DNA of 64,000 nt, from contig OZ245869.1 in NCBI GenBank assembly GCA_965229355.1, positions 744,001 to 808,000 on the forward strand. The letters run 5' to 3'. Made by a program: the position numbers and the translations under genes. Shown piece after piece: positions 53,595 through 61,539 of this stretch. The DNA is from GCA-2737725 sp965229355. Its GTDB lineage: Bacteria > Pseudomonadota > Alphaproteobacteria > Rhodospirillales > Rhodospirillaceae. How positions within the stretch are numbered: the stretch's first letter is position 1; each line of letters opens with the position of its first letter. The notes below the pieces were generated by a model. It worked only from the letters and a program-made list of their open reading frames with translations. It had not been told where the DNA came from and searched no databases.

Positions 53595-54332
53595 CTAAAT
53601 CATCGCCATACCGCCATTCACGTGCAGGGTCTGCCCCGTCACATAAGCAGCTTCGGTACTGGCAAGGTAGGCAACTGCACCGGCGATATCATCGCCCGAG
53701 CCCATGCGACCTTGCGGGATGGAATCCGTAATGCGCTTCTTCTGATCATCGTTCAGCGCATCGGTCATGGCACTGGCGATAAAGCCCGGCGCCACAGCAT
53801 TGACAGTAATATTGCGGCTGGCCACTTCCTGCGCCAATGATTTGGTCATACCGATCAAGCCCGCTTTGGACGCTACGTAGTTCACTTGGCCTGGATTGCC
53901 GGTGACCCCAACGACCGAGGAAATATTGACGATGCGGCCATAGCGGCGCTTCATCATGCCCTTCACAGCTGCGCGCGATAAACGGAACGCGGTGCCAAGG
54001 TTGACGTTGAGCACGTCCCAAAAGTCTTGGTCTTTCATACGAAGGATCAGGCCATCGCGGGTAATTCCAGCGTTGTTCACCAGAATATCCAGTTGTCCCA
54101 TAGCCGCCTCTGCATCCGGCACCAACTTCTCGACTGCTTCAGCATCAGAGAAGTTGCAGGTAACAACGTGCGCACGCTCTTTCAACTCATTGGCCAGTTC
54201 TTCCAGCACTTCTTTGCGCGTACCATGCAGTGCAACAACAGCACCTTGCGCATGCAGAGCCTTAGCAACGGCGCGGCCAATGCCGCCGCTGGCGCCCGTC
54301 ACCAAAGCTGTTTTTCCGGTGAGATCAAACAT
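53595..54332 (-). CDS. fabG: 3-oxoacyl-ACP reductase
   Basis: 245 residues. SDR marks: T-G-A-S-G-G-I-G-R, N-N-A-G-I-T-R-D and the Ser-Tyr-Lys site in S-S-V-V-G with Y-V-A-S-K. It reduces 3-oxoacyl-ACP with NADPH in each elongation round. It starts 14 bases after fabD and lies at the head of the fabD-fabG-acpP-fabF set. Confidence 0.97.
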   Translation of the reverse strand: MFDLTGKTALVTGASGGIGRAVAKALHAQGAVVALHGTRKEVLEELANELKERAHVVTCNFSDAEAVEKLVPDAEAAMGQLDILVNNAGITRDGLILRMKDQDFWDVLNVNLGTAFRLSRAAVKGMMKRRYGRIVNISSVVGVTGNPGQVNYVASKAGLIGMTKSLAQEVASRNITVNAVAPGFIASAMTDALNDDQKKRITDSIPQGRMGSGDDIAGAVAYLASTEAAYVTGQTLHVNGGMAMI

Positions 54333-54346
54333 GACTGATACTCCGC

Positions 54347-55291
54347 CTAAATGCGCTTCAAGAATTCTTCGACGTCTTTCGGACCTTGAATGCTGATGCC
54401 CGCCACATCGCCATGAATACGTTTGGCCAAGCCCGTCAGCACTTTACCCGAGCCCACTTCGATCAGCGTATCGACGCCCGCTTGCTGCATCAGCAACACG
54501 CTCTCGCGCCAACGCACCATGGCGGTTACTTGCTCAACCAACAGATTGCGGATTTCATCGGGATCAATCGCCGTCGCCGCCGTCACGTTGGCAATCACGG
54601 GTACCGACGGCGCCATGATTTCAACTTTCGACAAGGCATCGGCCATGACATCGGCAGCAGGCTTCATCAATGCGCAATGGAATGGTGCGCTGACGGCCAA
54701 CATAATAGCGCGCTTCGCACCTTTTGCTTTGGCGATATCAATTGCGCGCTGCACGGCGGCCGCATGCCCCGACACCACAACCTGACCAGGCGCGTTGTCG
54801 TTTGCGGCAGCGCAAATCTCGCCGTTGGCTGACGCTTCAGCCGCAACGGCTTGTGCTTGATCGAGCTCCAAACCCAGCAATGCCGCCATGGCGCCTACGC
54901 CAACCGGCACAGCTTTTTGCATCGCTTGGCCGCGCGTTTTCAGCAAACGCGCTGCATCTGACAACGATAGCGACCCAGCAGCAGCAAGCGCTGAATATTC
55001 ACCGAGCGAATGGCCAGCGACATAACGCGCGGTATTGCGGATGGTGATTTTACCTTGCGTCTCGAGCACTTTGACGACGGCCAAGCTAACGGCCATCAGT
55101 GCAGGCTGCGCATTTTCTGTCAGCGTTAAATCGCCTTCAGGGCCTTCAAACATCAACTTCGAGAGGTTTTGCTTCAGTGCCTCATCGACCTCACCGAAAA
55201 TCTCGCGGGCTTCCGGGAATGCATCGGCCAAATCTTTGCCCATGCCCACCGCTTGCGACCCCTGACCGGGGAAAACATAAGCCCAGCTCAT
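54347..55291 (-). CDS. fabD: Malonyl-CoA:ACP transacylase
   Basis: 314 residues. F-P-G-Q-G-S-Q-A-V-G-M-G at the start, active-site Ser in G-H-S-L-G-E-Y-S and Arg in T-R-G-Q-A-M, and the His in S-A-P-F-H-C-A-L-M-K-P. It loads malonate onto ACP. First gene of the fatty-acid cluster on this strand, divergent from the DUF2975 gene with a 288-base gap between them. Confidence 0.97.
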   Translation of the reverse strand: MSWAYVFPGQGSQAVGMGKDLADAFPEAREIFGEVDEALKQNLSKLMFEGPEGDLTLTENAQPALMAVSLAVVKVLETQGKITIRNTARYVAGHSLGEYSALAAAGSLSLSDAARLLKTRGQAMQKAVPVGVGAMAALLGLELDQAQAVAAEASANGEICAAANDNAPGQVVVSGHAAAVQRAIDIAKAKGAKRAIMLAVSAPFHCALMKPAADVMADALSKVEIMAPSVPVIANVTAATAIDPDEIRNLLVEQVTAMVRWRESVLLMQQAGVDTLIEVGSGKVLTGLAKRIHGDVAGISIQGPKDVEEFLKRI

Positions 55292-55491
55292 GCGTTCGTG
55301 TCCTTCGTGATGTTTAAGCGAATGAGGGCGCTCGCCTGCCCCTGGAATTGTGGCCGCGTGAAGTGCGGGGAAACAGCCAAAGTGTCAAGGCAGATGGGCC
55401 GCCACTCAACTGCGAAGTGCCTGATAGTTCTGGAATTTTTCGCGGTTTCCGCCACTCCATCCCCCAACTTGATATGACTGTTTAATAGGAA

Positions 55492-55520
55492 TTGATTATT
55501 GTTTTACTTTAATTTATTAA
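55492..55520 (+). promoter_or_regulatory. Candidate promoter of the DUF2975 gene
   Basis: TTGATT (55492-55497), 17-base spacer and TATTAA (55515-55520) in an AT-rich stretch 60 bases before the ATG at 55580. The rest of the divergent gap (55292-55491) presumably holds the fabD promoter, but no clear pair of boxes was found there. Confidence 0.35.
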
Positions 55521-55579
55521 TACTGGGCTTGGAGAAAGTAGGGTGTCCGAGGGGCCGAGTTGATCGACTTGGAAAGTAT

Positions 55580-56125
55580 ATGACCGATTTAGAACGTTTA
55601 AGTGCCGTCAGCCGCATTCTGGCGTGGGTATGCCTGGCCCTGATGATCGCCCTGCCCTGCTGGGTGATTGCCGGCTGGCTGTCGTTTGAGACCTGGGGGT
55701 CAACCATGGCAAGCCGCCTTGGAATCGCACGTGACTACGTGATCCCAACCACACTTGTGCCGCAGCAGATTGCGCTTGGCATTGCCGTGACCATGGCGCC
55801 CGTCGGCACCCTCATTTTTGGCTTATGGAATTTACGCAAACTTTTGGTGGGCTTTGGGGCTGGGCACATCTTCACGCTGGATAACACGCACCATCTGAAA
55901 GTGTTCGCGTGGTCTGTGTTGTTGGTGATCGTCCTTCAGTTTTTCACCGATGGTTTGTTGTCTGTGGTGCTAACCCTGAACAATCCGCCCGGCCAACGTA
56001 TTCTGGCCTTGGGTGTGTCGAGCGATCAGGTGGTGGCTTTCTTCTTTGGCGCGGTGTTCGTGCTGATCGCCAAAGTGCTGGATGAAGGCCGCAAGCTGGC
56101 CGATGAAAACGCCTCGATTCTATAG
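55580..56125 (+). CDS. DUF2975 family membrane protein
   Basis: 181 residues from the ATG at 55580 (GGAAAG about five bases before). Four hydrophobic segments are clear (I-L-A-W-V-C-L-A-L-M; L-G-I-A-V-T-M-A-P-V; W-S-V-L-L-V-I-V-L-Q; V-V-A-F-F-F-G-A-V-F-V-L-I-A). The family is of unknown function; it is commonly followed by a small HTH regulator as here, and I take that pairing from memory of the family. The HTH gene starts 29 bases later. Confidence 0.82.
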   Translation: MTDLERLSAVSRILAWVCLALMIALPCWVIAGWLSFETWGSTMASRLGIARDYVIPTTLVPQQIALGIAVTMAPVGTLIFGLWNLRKLLVGFGAGHIFTLDNTHHLKVFAWSVLLVIVLQFFTDGLLSVVLTLNNPPGQRILALGVSSDQVVAFFFGAVFVLIAKVLDEGRKLADENASIL

Positions 56126-56154
56126 ACTTTAATGCCCATTCTTTGAGTAAAAAA

Positions 56155-56406
56155 ATGTCGATTGTTGTGAACCTCGATGTGATGATGGCGCGCCGCAAGG
56201 TGAAGTCGAAAGACTTGGCCGCGTTCGTCGGCGTCACCGAACAAAACATGTCGCTGCTCAAATCGGGTAAAATTAAAGGCGTGCGCTTCTCAACCTTGGA
56301 ACGCATCTGCGCCTACTTGGATTGTCAGCCCGGCGACATTTTAGAGTACCGGCCATCGGAAACGCTTTCGACCGATGATGAGCCGCATGCAGAGGCAGCA
56401 GAGTAA
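56155..56406 (+). CDS. Small HTH regulator (YozG-like, Cro/CI family)
   Basis: 83 residues from the ATG at 56155. Pattern V-N-L-D-V-M-M-A-R-R-K-V-K-S-K-D-L-A near the start, then the helix-turn-helix with V-T-E-Q-N-M-S-L-L-K-S-G-K-I and C-Q-P-G-D-I-L-E-Y, as in short one-domain Xre regulators. The acidic tail is not conserved. Together with the DUF2975 membrane protein it probably forms a sensor-regulator pair, with the DNA-binding partner held or released by the membrane protein; this is inference. Confidence 0.85.
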   Translation: MSIVVNLDVMMARRKVKSKDLAAFVGVTEQNMSLLKSGKIKGVRFSTLERICAYLDCQPGDILEYRPSETLSTDDEPHAEAAE

Positions 56407-56411
56407 TCCTT

Positions 56412-56678
56412 ATGACCCACACCACAAACATCGCCAAAGCGCTGCCCTCGGTTGAGCTCTCGATCGCTGCAACCAGTGAGGAGTTAGAAATCCTCGCGGC
56501 AGCGGCCCAACGTAAACACATGTCGCTGAAAGACTTCCTGCGCGTGCAATTGGTGTCAGCCGCTAAGGCTATGGCCAAGACAGCCCCCGAATCAGCTCCC
56601 AAAAAGACGGCCAAATCCTCTCAAAACGACGTTTTCGTGCACAACGACGGCGCGTTTCGGCCCGCTTTTCTGCCCTAA
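56412..56678 (+). CDS. Small ribbon-helix-helix-like protein, unknown
   Basis: 88 residues. V-E-L-S-I-A-A-T gives a short beta-strand, then S-E-E-L-E-I-L-A-A-A-A and S-L-K-D-F-L-R-V-Q-L-V-S-A-A-K give two helices, the RHH layout of DUF1778-like antitoxins and regulators. The C-terminal half is low in order. No adjacent acetyltransferase or toxin gene is seen, so a toxin-antitoxin role is not supported. It starts 5 bases after the HTH stop and probably shares its transcript. Confidence 0.55.
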   Translation: MTHTTNIAKALPSVELSIAATSEELEILAAAAQRKHMSLKDFLRVQLVSAAKAMAKTAPESAPKKTAKSSQNDVFVHNDGAFRPAFLP

Positions 56679-56737
56679 CGAGTCCTTAAAAGCCGCCAAG
56701 CCATTGATTTTACAGTGAATTAAATTTCGCGGCGGCC

Positions 56738-56765
56738 TTGTCTGGGGTTCGGAAATGTATATATT
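56738..56765 (+). promoter_or_regulatory. Candidate promoter of the rpsF operon
   Basis: TTGTCT (56738-56743), 16-base spacer and TATATT (56760-56765), about 100 bases before rpsF. The leader between them and the ATG is 95 bases. Confidence 0.5.
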
Positions 56766-56818
56766 CCGCGCCTTCCATAGCTCCTTGCCGTTGGCCCTGT
56801 GCCTTCGGCTATGTCGGG

Positions 56819-56833
56819 CGCCGATGGTCGGCG
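56819..56833 (+). promoter_or_regulatory. Leader hairpin upstream of rpsF (possible S6:S18 control site)
   Basis: CGCCGA / TCGGCG with a 3-base loop, 33 bases before the rpsF start. Many bacteria have an S6:S18-binding RNA in this leader that contains a CCG element; the hairpin may be it, but I could not check its full consensus. Confidence 0.35.
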
Positions 56834-56865
56834 ACCTGATGAGACAAGCCAAAAGGAGATGAGCC

Positions 56866-57402
56866 ATGGCTTTATATGAAAGCGTGGTGATCGCGCGTCA
56901 GGATTTGTCGACGACTCAAGTCGATACCCTCGCCGATGACCTCACCAAGATTCTCTCTGAAGGCGGCGCCAAAGTCACCAAGCGTGAAAGCTGGGGCCTG
57001 CGTTCATTGACCTTCCGCGTGAAGAAAAACCGGAAAGGTCACTACGTCCTTTTCAACCTCGATGCTCCGGCTGCGGCCATTCAAGAGTACGAGCGTCGCA
57101 TGCGCATCAACGAAGATGTGCTGCGTTATCTCACTGTAAAAGTCGAAACCCTGGAAGAAGGCCCCTCGGCCGTTCTCCAGAACAAAGACCGTGGCGAACG
57201 TGAAGAACGTCCGGGCGGCTTTGGCGGCGGTCGTGGCTTTGGCGGCGGCGGTGGTCGCGGCGGCTTCGGCGGCGGCGGTGGTCGCGGCGGCTTCGGCGGC
57301 GGTGATCGTGGTGATCGCGGCGGCGATCGTGGTGGCCGTGGCGGTCACTTCGAATCTCGCCGTGGTGGCGGTGGCGCTCCCAGCGAAGGTGGAGAACAAT
57401 AA
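56866..57402 (+). CDS. rpsF: 30S ribosomal protein S6 with Gly/Arg-rich C-terminal extension
   Basis: 178 residues; the S6 fold (Y-E-S-V-V-I-A-R-Q-D to about residue 100, with V-K-K-N-R-K-G-H-Y-V-L-F) is followed by a 65-residue tail made of G-G-G, G-R-G-G-F and D-R-G-G elements, like eukaryotic RGG boxes. S6 pairs with S18 on the platform of the 30S subunit. The tail of bacterial S6 varies in length and is disordered; this one is long and Gly/Arg-rich. AAGGAG seven bases before the ATG. The stop and the rpsR start share one base. Confidence 0.95.
   Translation: MALYESVVIARQDLSTTQVDTLADDLTKILSEGGAKVTKRESWGLRSLTFRVKKNRKGHYVLFNLDAPAAAIQEYERRMRINEDVLRYLTVKVETLEEGPSAVLQNKDRGEREERPGGFGGGRGFGGGGGRGGFGGGGGRGGFGGGDRGDRGGDRGGRGGHFESRRGGGGAPSEGGEQ
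57241..57294 (+). repeat. Perfect 27-bp tandem duplication in rpsF
   Basis: Two identical 27-base units (57241-57267, 57268-57294) encode G-G-G-G-G-R-G-G-F twice inside the S6 tail. The lack of third-base changes suggests recent slippage. Confidence 0.95.
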
Positions 57403-57638
57403 TGAACAAAGCACGTCGTCCATTTTTCCGTCGTCGCAAATCTTGCCCGTTCACGGGTGAGAATGCTCCGAAGATCGATTACAAAGACGTCCGTTTGCTG
57501 CAGCGCTACATCTCTGAGCGCGGCAAGATCGTCCCCAGCCGTATCACGGCTGTGTCGACGAAGAAGCAACGCGAATTAGCCCGCGCTATCAAACGCGCGC
57601 GCTTCTTGGCTTTGCTGCCGTACGTTATTGCGACCTAA
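57402..57638 (+). CDS. rpsR: 30S ribosomal protein S18
   Basis: 78 residues. P-F-F-R-R-R-K-S-C-P-F at the start, Y-K-D-V-R-L-L-Q-R-Y-I-S-E-R-G-K-I-V-P-S-R-I in the centre and a basic R-A-I-K-R-A-R-F-L-A end define S18. It binds S6 and contacts the platform. Starts at the A of the rpsF stop. Confidence 0.98.
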   Translation: MNKARRPFFRRRKSCPFTGENAPKIDYKDVRLLQRYISERGKIVPSRITAVSTKKQRELARAIKRARFLALLPYVIAT

Positions 57639-57686
57639 GACGAATTTGACCAAGGGCAGCGCTGTGCGTGGCCCTTGGTCCTTGCC

Positions 57687-58637
57687 ATGAACCGCTCCGT
57701 TCTCTTGGCTGTTGCTGCCGGCGTCTTTGGCGCCACGCTGATGGTTGCAGCACTCAAGGGCTCATTACTCGGGGTCGCGTTCGGGCTGTTGTTTTCATCG
57801 TTGCCGCTGGCCATGGCGGTGTTGGGCTTAGGCCCCGCTGTCTTGCCAGTAGCCGTGATGGGCGGTGCGGTCACCGTAACTATCCTGACGGGTTCGTTCG
57901 TTGGGCCGGTGATCTACCTTCTGAATGATGTTCTGCCGATTGCGTTACTGACGCGGTTTGCACGAACGGAAACAGAGGGAAAGCTGCCAGCAGGTGTTGC
58001 GCTGGGTTTAGGCGCAAGCTGGTTGGCGGTGGCAGCGGCCATCGTTTTAAGTTTGGTTCTGTTGATGATGCCTTTTGGGGCCGATGGCCTGGAAGCATCC
58101 CTAAGAACCGGAATGGATAAACTTCTCGCTGAGATGGTTGCAGCCAGCGGCGAGACGGAACAGATGATCCAAGCAGCGGATGCGCTGAAAGCTTCGGTCG
58201 GTTTGCTTCCGGGGGCTGCGGGTTGGAACTGGTGCTTGCGCGCAATCGCAAGTGCCGCGTTGGCTCAGGCAATGTTAGTGCGCTTGAGTTCTGCGTTAAA
58301 TCCCAGCCCAGCGTATCGCCGGATGGCGGTGCCGAGTTGGTTTGTTGCGGTGTTTGGCGCAAGTGTCGCCATAGGCGGTTTGGCTGGTGGCGACATCGGC
58401 TTTGTCGCCAAGAACATCGCAATGTTGATGTGCTTACCCTTGCTGTTGCAAGGCCTGACAGTGGTTCACTGCGGTCTTGGACGGCTTGGAAATGCCAGCA
58501 TGCTGCTGGTGGGATTTTACGTGCTGGCCCTTTTGACGGCAGGCTTGTCGTTCGCAGTGCTGGTGAGTTTGGGTCTGGTCGATCATTTTTTGAAACTGCG
58601 TGAGCGCATGGACGCTCGTTCGCAAGGAGGCGTGTGA
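57687..58637 (+). CDS. DUF2232 family membrane protein
   Basis: 316 residues from the ATG at 57687 (a TTG 4 codons earlier is possible). Eight hydrophobic segments and the usual position between rpsR and rplI in alphaproteobacteria make it the DUF2232 member of this operon. Its function is unknown; the constant location suggests a role linked to translation or membrane insertion, but that is only association. Its stop overlaps the rplI start by one base and the ribosome binding site AAGGAGG lies within its end. Confidence 0.85.
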   Translation: MNRSVLLAVAAGVFGATLMVAALKGSLLGVAFGLLFSSLPLAMAVLGLGPAVLPVAVMGGAVTVTILTGSFVGPVIYLLNDVLPIALLTRFARTETEGKLPAGVALGLGASWLAVAAAIVLSLVLLMMPFGADGLEASLRTGMDKLLAEMVAASGETEQMIQAADALKASVGLLPGAAGWNWCLRAIASAALAQAMLVRLSSALNPSPAYRRMAVPSWFVAVFGASVAIGGLAGGDIGFVAKNIAMLMCLPLLLQGLTVVHCGLGRLGNASMLLVGFYVLALLTAGLSFAVLVSLGLVDHFLKLRERMDARSQGGV

Positions 58638-59224
58638 TGCAGGTGATTTTGTTGGAACGTATCGAGCGTTTAGGTGCACTCGGCGACGTCGTGAACGTGA
58701 AGCCGGGTTTTGCCCGCAACTTCCTTCTGCCGAAGAAGAAAGCCCTGCGCGCAAACAAAGACAACGTAGCGTACTTCGAAAGCAAGCGCTCAGAAATCGA
58801 AGCCTTGAACGCGAAGAACCGCGATGCGGCCCAAGGTGTTGCTGCGAAGCTGGATGGCTTCAAGCTGATCCTGGTGCGCCAAGCTGGTGAAGGCGGTCAG
58901 TTGTACGGTTCGGTCAGCGCGCGCGACATCGCCGACGCTTTGGTCGAGCAAAAGTTCAATGTGGATCGCACCCAAGTGGCTCTGCCGAACGCGATTAAGG
59001 TCTTGGGCATGACCAAAATTCCGGTGCGCCTGCACGCCGATGTGAAAGTGACCGTCGAAGTGACCGTGTCGCGTTCGCTGGAAAAGGCAGACATCGACGC
59101 CGCTCAAGCTGCCAACCTGCTCGAGCGTGCGGAAGACGCCGAGAAGTTGCTGGCTGCAGCTGCTCCGGCCGAAGGCGAAGACGCTGACGGCGTGGACGAA
59201 GCTGAAGAAGAAACGGCTGCTTAA
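58637..59224 (+). CDS. rplI: 50S ribosomal protein L9
   Basis: 195 residues against about 150 in E. coli. The N-terminal domain (M-Q-V-I-L-L-E-R-I-E-R-L-G-A-L-G-D-V-V-N-V-K-P-G-F-A-R-N in pieces) is followed by the long connecting helix and an RNA-binding C-terminal domain; the last 40 residues are an acidic tail, as usual in alphaproteobacteria. L9 is an extended protein at the base of the L1 stalk. Perfect AAGGAGG six bases before the ATG. A strong terminator follows. Confidence 0.97.
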   Translation: MQVILLERIERLGALGDVVNVKPGFARNFLLPKKKALRANKDNVAYFESKRSEIEALNAKNRDAAQGVAAKLDGFKLILVRQAGEGGQLYGSVSARDIADALVEQKFNVDRTQVALPNAIKVLGMTKIPVRLHADVKVTVEVTVSRSLEKADIDAAQAANLLERAEDAEKLLAAAAPAEGEDADGVDEAEEETAA

Positions 59225-59247
59225 TCAGCCTTTCAGGCAATCAATTC

Positions 59248-59279
59248 AAAACGGCGCGGGGCAACCTCGCGCCGTTTTT
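59248..59279 (+). terminator. Intrinsic terminator after rplI
   Basis: AAAACGGCGCGGGG / CCTCGCGCCGTTTT forms a long GC-rich stem with a 3-base loop and a T5 tail; it ends the S6-S18-L9 transcript. Confidence 0.92.
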
Positions 59280-59368
59280 GTTTTAGGCCTAAAGACTTAT
59301 GGGGTGTGGCTCTTTATGCCACCTCACCTATATAAACGCACACGATTCGAGAAAACCTGGAGCTTCCG

Positions 59369-60472
59369 ATGGCTGAGCAAATCCCCGTCACCGTTCTGAC
59401 CGGTTATTTAGGCGCTGGTAAAACCACGCTGCTGAACCGCGTGCTATCGGAAGACCACGGCAAAAAATTCGCCGTCATCGTGAACGAGTTCGGCGAGATC
59501 GGCATTGATAACGATCTGGTGGTGGGGGCCGACGAAGAAGTGTTCGAAATGAACAACGGCTGCATCTGCTGCACCGTACGCGGCGACCTGATCCGCATCA
59601 TCGCCGGGCTTTTGAAGCGCAAAGGCAAGTTCGATGCGATCTTAGTGGAAACTACAGGCTTGGCCGACCCCGCCCCCGTGGCGCAAACCTTCTTTGCCGA
59701 CGAAGACGTGAAGAAGCGCACGAAGTTGGATTCAGTCCTGACCGTCGTTGATGCCAAGCACGTGTTGCAACGTTTGGCCGATAGCCCAGAAGCTAAAGAC
59801 CAGATCGCGTTCGCGGACATCATTCTGCTGAATAAGGTCGATGCGGTTTCGGCAGACGAACTGAAAAAAGTTGAAGAGAAGATTCACGCGCTGAACCCTT
59901 TCGCGCGCGTTCACAAGACTGAACGCTGCGAAATCGGCATCGATAAAATCCTCGACCAGGGCAGCTTCGACTTACAGCGCATTCTGGATATCAAGCCGCA
60001 CTTCTTGCCCAAGGAAAAAGCAGCGGAGCACAAACATGATCATGACCACCATGATCATAAGCACGCTTATCATGCTCACGATCATGACGATCACTGCGAA
60101 GATGAGAATTGCGGCCATGAGCATCATAACCATGACCACCACGACCACGCTGAAAATGCGCACTATCACGACGAAGACATGGACAGCATTTCGCTGTCCA
60201 CCGACAAACCGCTGAACCCCGCCAAGTTCAACGATTGGATCAACGATGTCTTGGCCCAGAAAGGCCAAACCATCTTGCGCTCTAAAGGCATTCTGAATTT
60301 GGCTGATGCCGAAAACCGCTACGTGTTCCAAGCCGTGCACATGATGTCGGAAGGGGCCTTCGCTGGCCCATGGCCGGCCAAAGACAGCCGCAAGAGCCGC
60401 ATGGTGTTCATCGGCCGCGATTTAGACTTTGATGCGTTGAAAGCAGGCTTTAAAGCCTGCGAAATCGCTTAA
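59369..60472 (+). CDS. CobW/COG0523 family GTPase, metal chaperone
   Basis: 367 residues. Walker A in G-Y-L-G-A-G-K-T-T-L-L-N, the metal-binding G-C-I-C-C motif in N-N-G-C-I-C-C-T-V-R-G-D-L, and the guanine-specificity N-K-V-D. Between residues 221 and 270 lies an exceptionally His-rich loop (over 20 His with many Asp) that should bind several Zn, Ni or Co ions. The C-terminal CobW domain follows. Such proteins deliver metal to enzymes; the target here is unknown. A WD40 protein gene follows after four bases. Confidence 0.94.
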   Translation: MAEQIPVTVLTGYLGAGKTTLLNRVLSEDHGKKFAVIVNEFGEIGIDNDLVVGADEEVFEMNNGCICCTVRGDLIRIIAGLLKRKGKFDAILVETTGLADPAPVAQTFFADEDVKKRTKLDSVLTVVDAKHVLQRLADSPEAKDQIAFADIILLNKVDAVSADELKKVEEKIHALNPFARVHKTERCEIGIDKILDQGSFDLQRILDIKPHFLPKEKAAEHKHDHDHHDHKHAYHAHDHDDHCEDENCGHEHHNHDHHDHAENAHYHDEDMDSISLSTDKPLNPAKFNDWINDVLAQKGQTILRSKGILNLADAENRYVFQAVHMMSEGAFAGPWPAKDSRKSRMVFIGRDLDFDALKAGFKACEIA

Positions 60473-60476
60473 AGCC

Positions 60477-61538
60477 ATGTCATCGCAAAAGTCGTCAACC
60501 GCTCCGCTGCTCGAAAGCATGGGCATGTCGTGGTTTGCCGATGCGTACACCATCGGTGCCTATGCCACACCCGATAGCCGCTACTTTGTCTGCAACTTTG
60601 GTGACGGCACCGTCCGTATTTTAGATCTGACCAACGCGTCAGACGGCCTTAAGACAATTGAAGTGCACAAAGGTGGCGCGCAGTGCTTATCGCCCGACTT
60701 TGAAAAAGGCGCGATGCTGTCGGGCGGTGATGACGGCAAACTGGTACAGGTAAAAGTAGACGGTACGACTGAAGTGATTGCAGACATCGGCCGCAAGTGG
60801 GTCGAGCATGTGACGGCGTCCGACACTGGCTACCGGGCCTATGCATCAGGCAAAGACGTTTTCATCCAAGGCAAAAAGAAAAACGAAGATCCCCGCAAAC
60901 TCACGCACGGGTCTTCTGTCGGCGGATTAGCGATCAACCCCAAAGGCCGACGCCTTGCTGTGTCGCACTATGATGCAGTCAGCTTGTGGTGGCTCGCCAC
61001 CAAAGATAGCCAACCGCAAACCCTGCCGTGGAAAGGCTCGCACCTGCAAGTGGGATGGAGCCCCGATGGTGATTATGTCGTCACCGCCATGCAGGAAAAT
61101 TCGCTGCACGGCTGGCGCTTATCCGATGGCCAACATTTCCGCATGGAAGGATATGCCGCCAAAGTACGTGCGTTATCATTCGTGCGCAAAGGTCAGTTCC
61201 TCGCCACAGGTGGCGCGGATACAGTGATCTGCTGGCCCTTTACGGGCGGCGGCCCCATGGGCAAAGCGCCGCAAGAATTTGGCGGTATTATGAATGGCCC
61301 ACCGGTGACATGTGTGCTCGCGCACCCGAAGATGGACATCATCGCGGCAGGTTTCGAGGACGGCAAAGTGATTGTCGGCCAACCGGGCAGCCCCCGTGTG
61401 ATGCCGATTGCCGAGCCGTTTAAAGATAAAGAGAACAGTGCTGTGTCTGTACTGGCCTGGACGCCCGATGGGCACCGCTTGTTAGCAGGCACCGAGAACG
61501 GCGACATTCACTTGGTCGATTTCCGTCTCGTTCCGTAA
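60477..61538 (+). CDS. WD40-repeat protein
   Basis: 353 residues. Seven repeats of about 40 residues with G-H/D-S and W-D-type ends are traceable (for example D-G-T-V-R-I-L-D-L, L-A-T-G-G-A-D-T-V-I-C-W, L-L-A-G-T-E-N-G-D-I-H-L-V), so it should form a seven-bladed propeller. WD40 proteins scaffold complexes. Cytoplasmic, with no signal peptide. Its tight link to the CobW gene suggests a partner of the metallochaperone, an arrangement I recall in related alphaproteobacteria. Confidence 0.88.
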   Translation: MSSQKSSTAPLLESMGMSWFADAYTIGAYATPDSRYFVCNFGDGTVRILDLTNASDGLKTIEVHKGGAQCLSPDFEKGAMLSGGDDGKLVQVKVDGTTEVIADIGRKWVEHVTASDTGYRAYASGKDVFIQGKKKNEDPRKLTHGSSVGGLAINPKGRRLAVSHYDAVSLWWLATKDSQPQTLPWKGSHLQVGWSPDGDYVVTAMQENSLHGWRLSDGQHFRMEGYAAKVRALSFVRKGQFLATGGADTVICWPFTGGGPMGKAPQEFGGIMNGPPVTCVLAHPKMDIIAAGFEDGKVIVGQPGSPRVMPIAEPFKDKENSAVSVLAWTPDGHRLLAGTENGDIHLVDFRLVP

Positions 61539-61539
61539 C

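Noticed and set aside
56412..56678. DUF1778-type toxin-antitoxin pair
   Set aside because: No acetyltransferase or other toxin gene is adjacent.
57241..57360. Repeated GGC/GGT-rich DNA as a possible CRISPR or satellite
   Set aside because: It is in frame inside rpsF and encodes the Gly-rich tail; no spacers.
57880..58863. Long - strand open frame antisense to DUF2232 and rplI (about 327 codons)
   Set aside because: High Ser, Arg and Pro content without domain marks; both sense genes are well supported.
60029..60178. CAT/CAC-rich stretch as a repeat element
   Set aside because: It codes for the His-rich loop of the CobW protein and keeps the frame.
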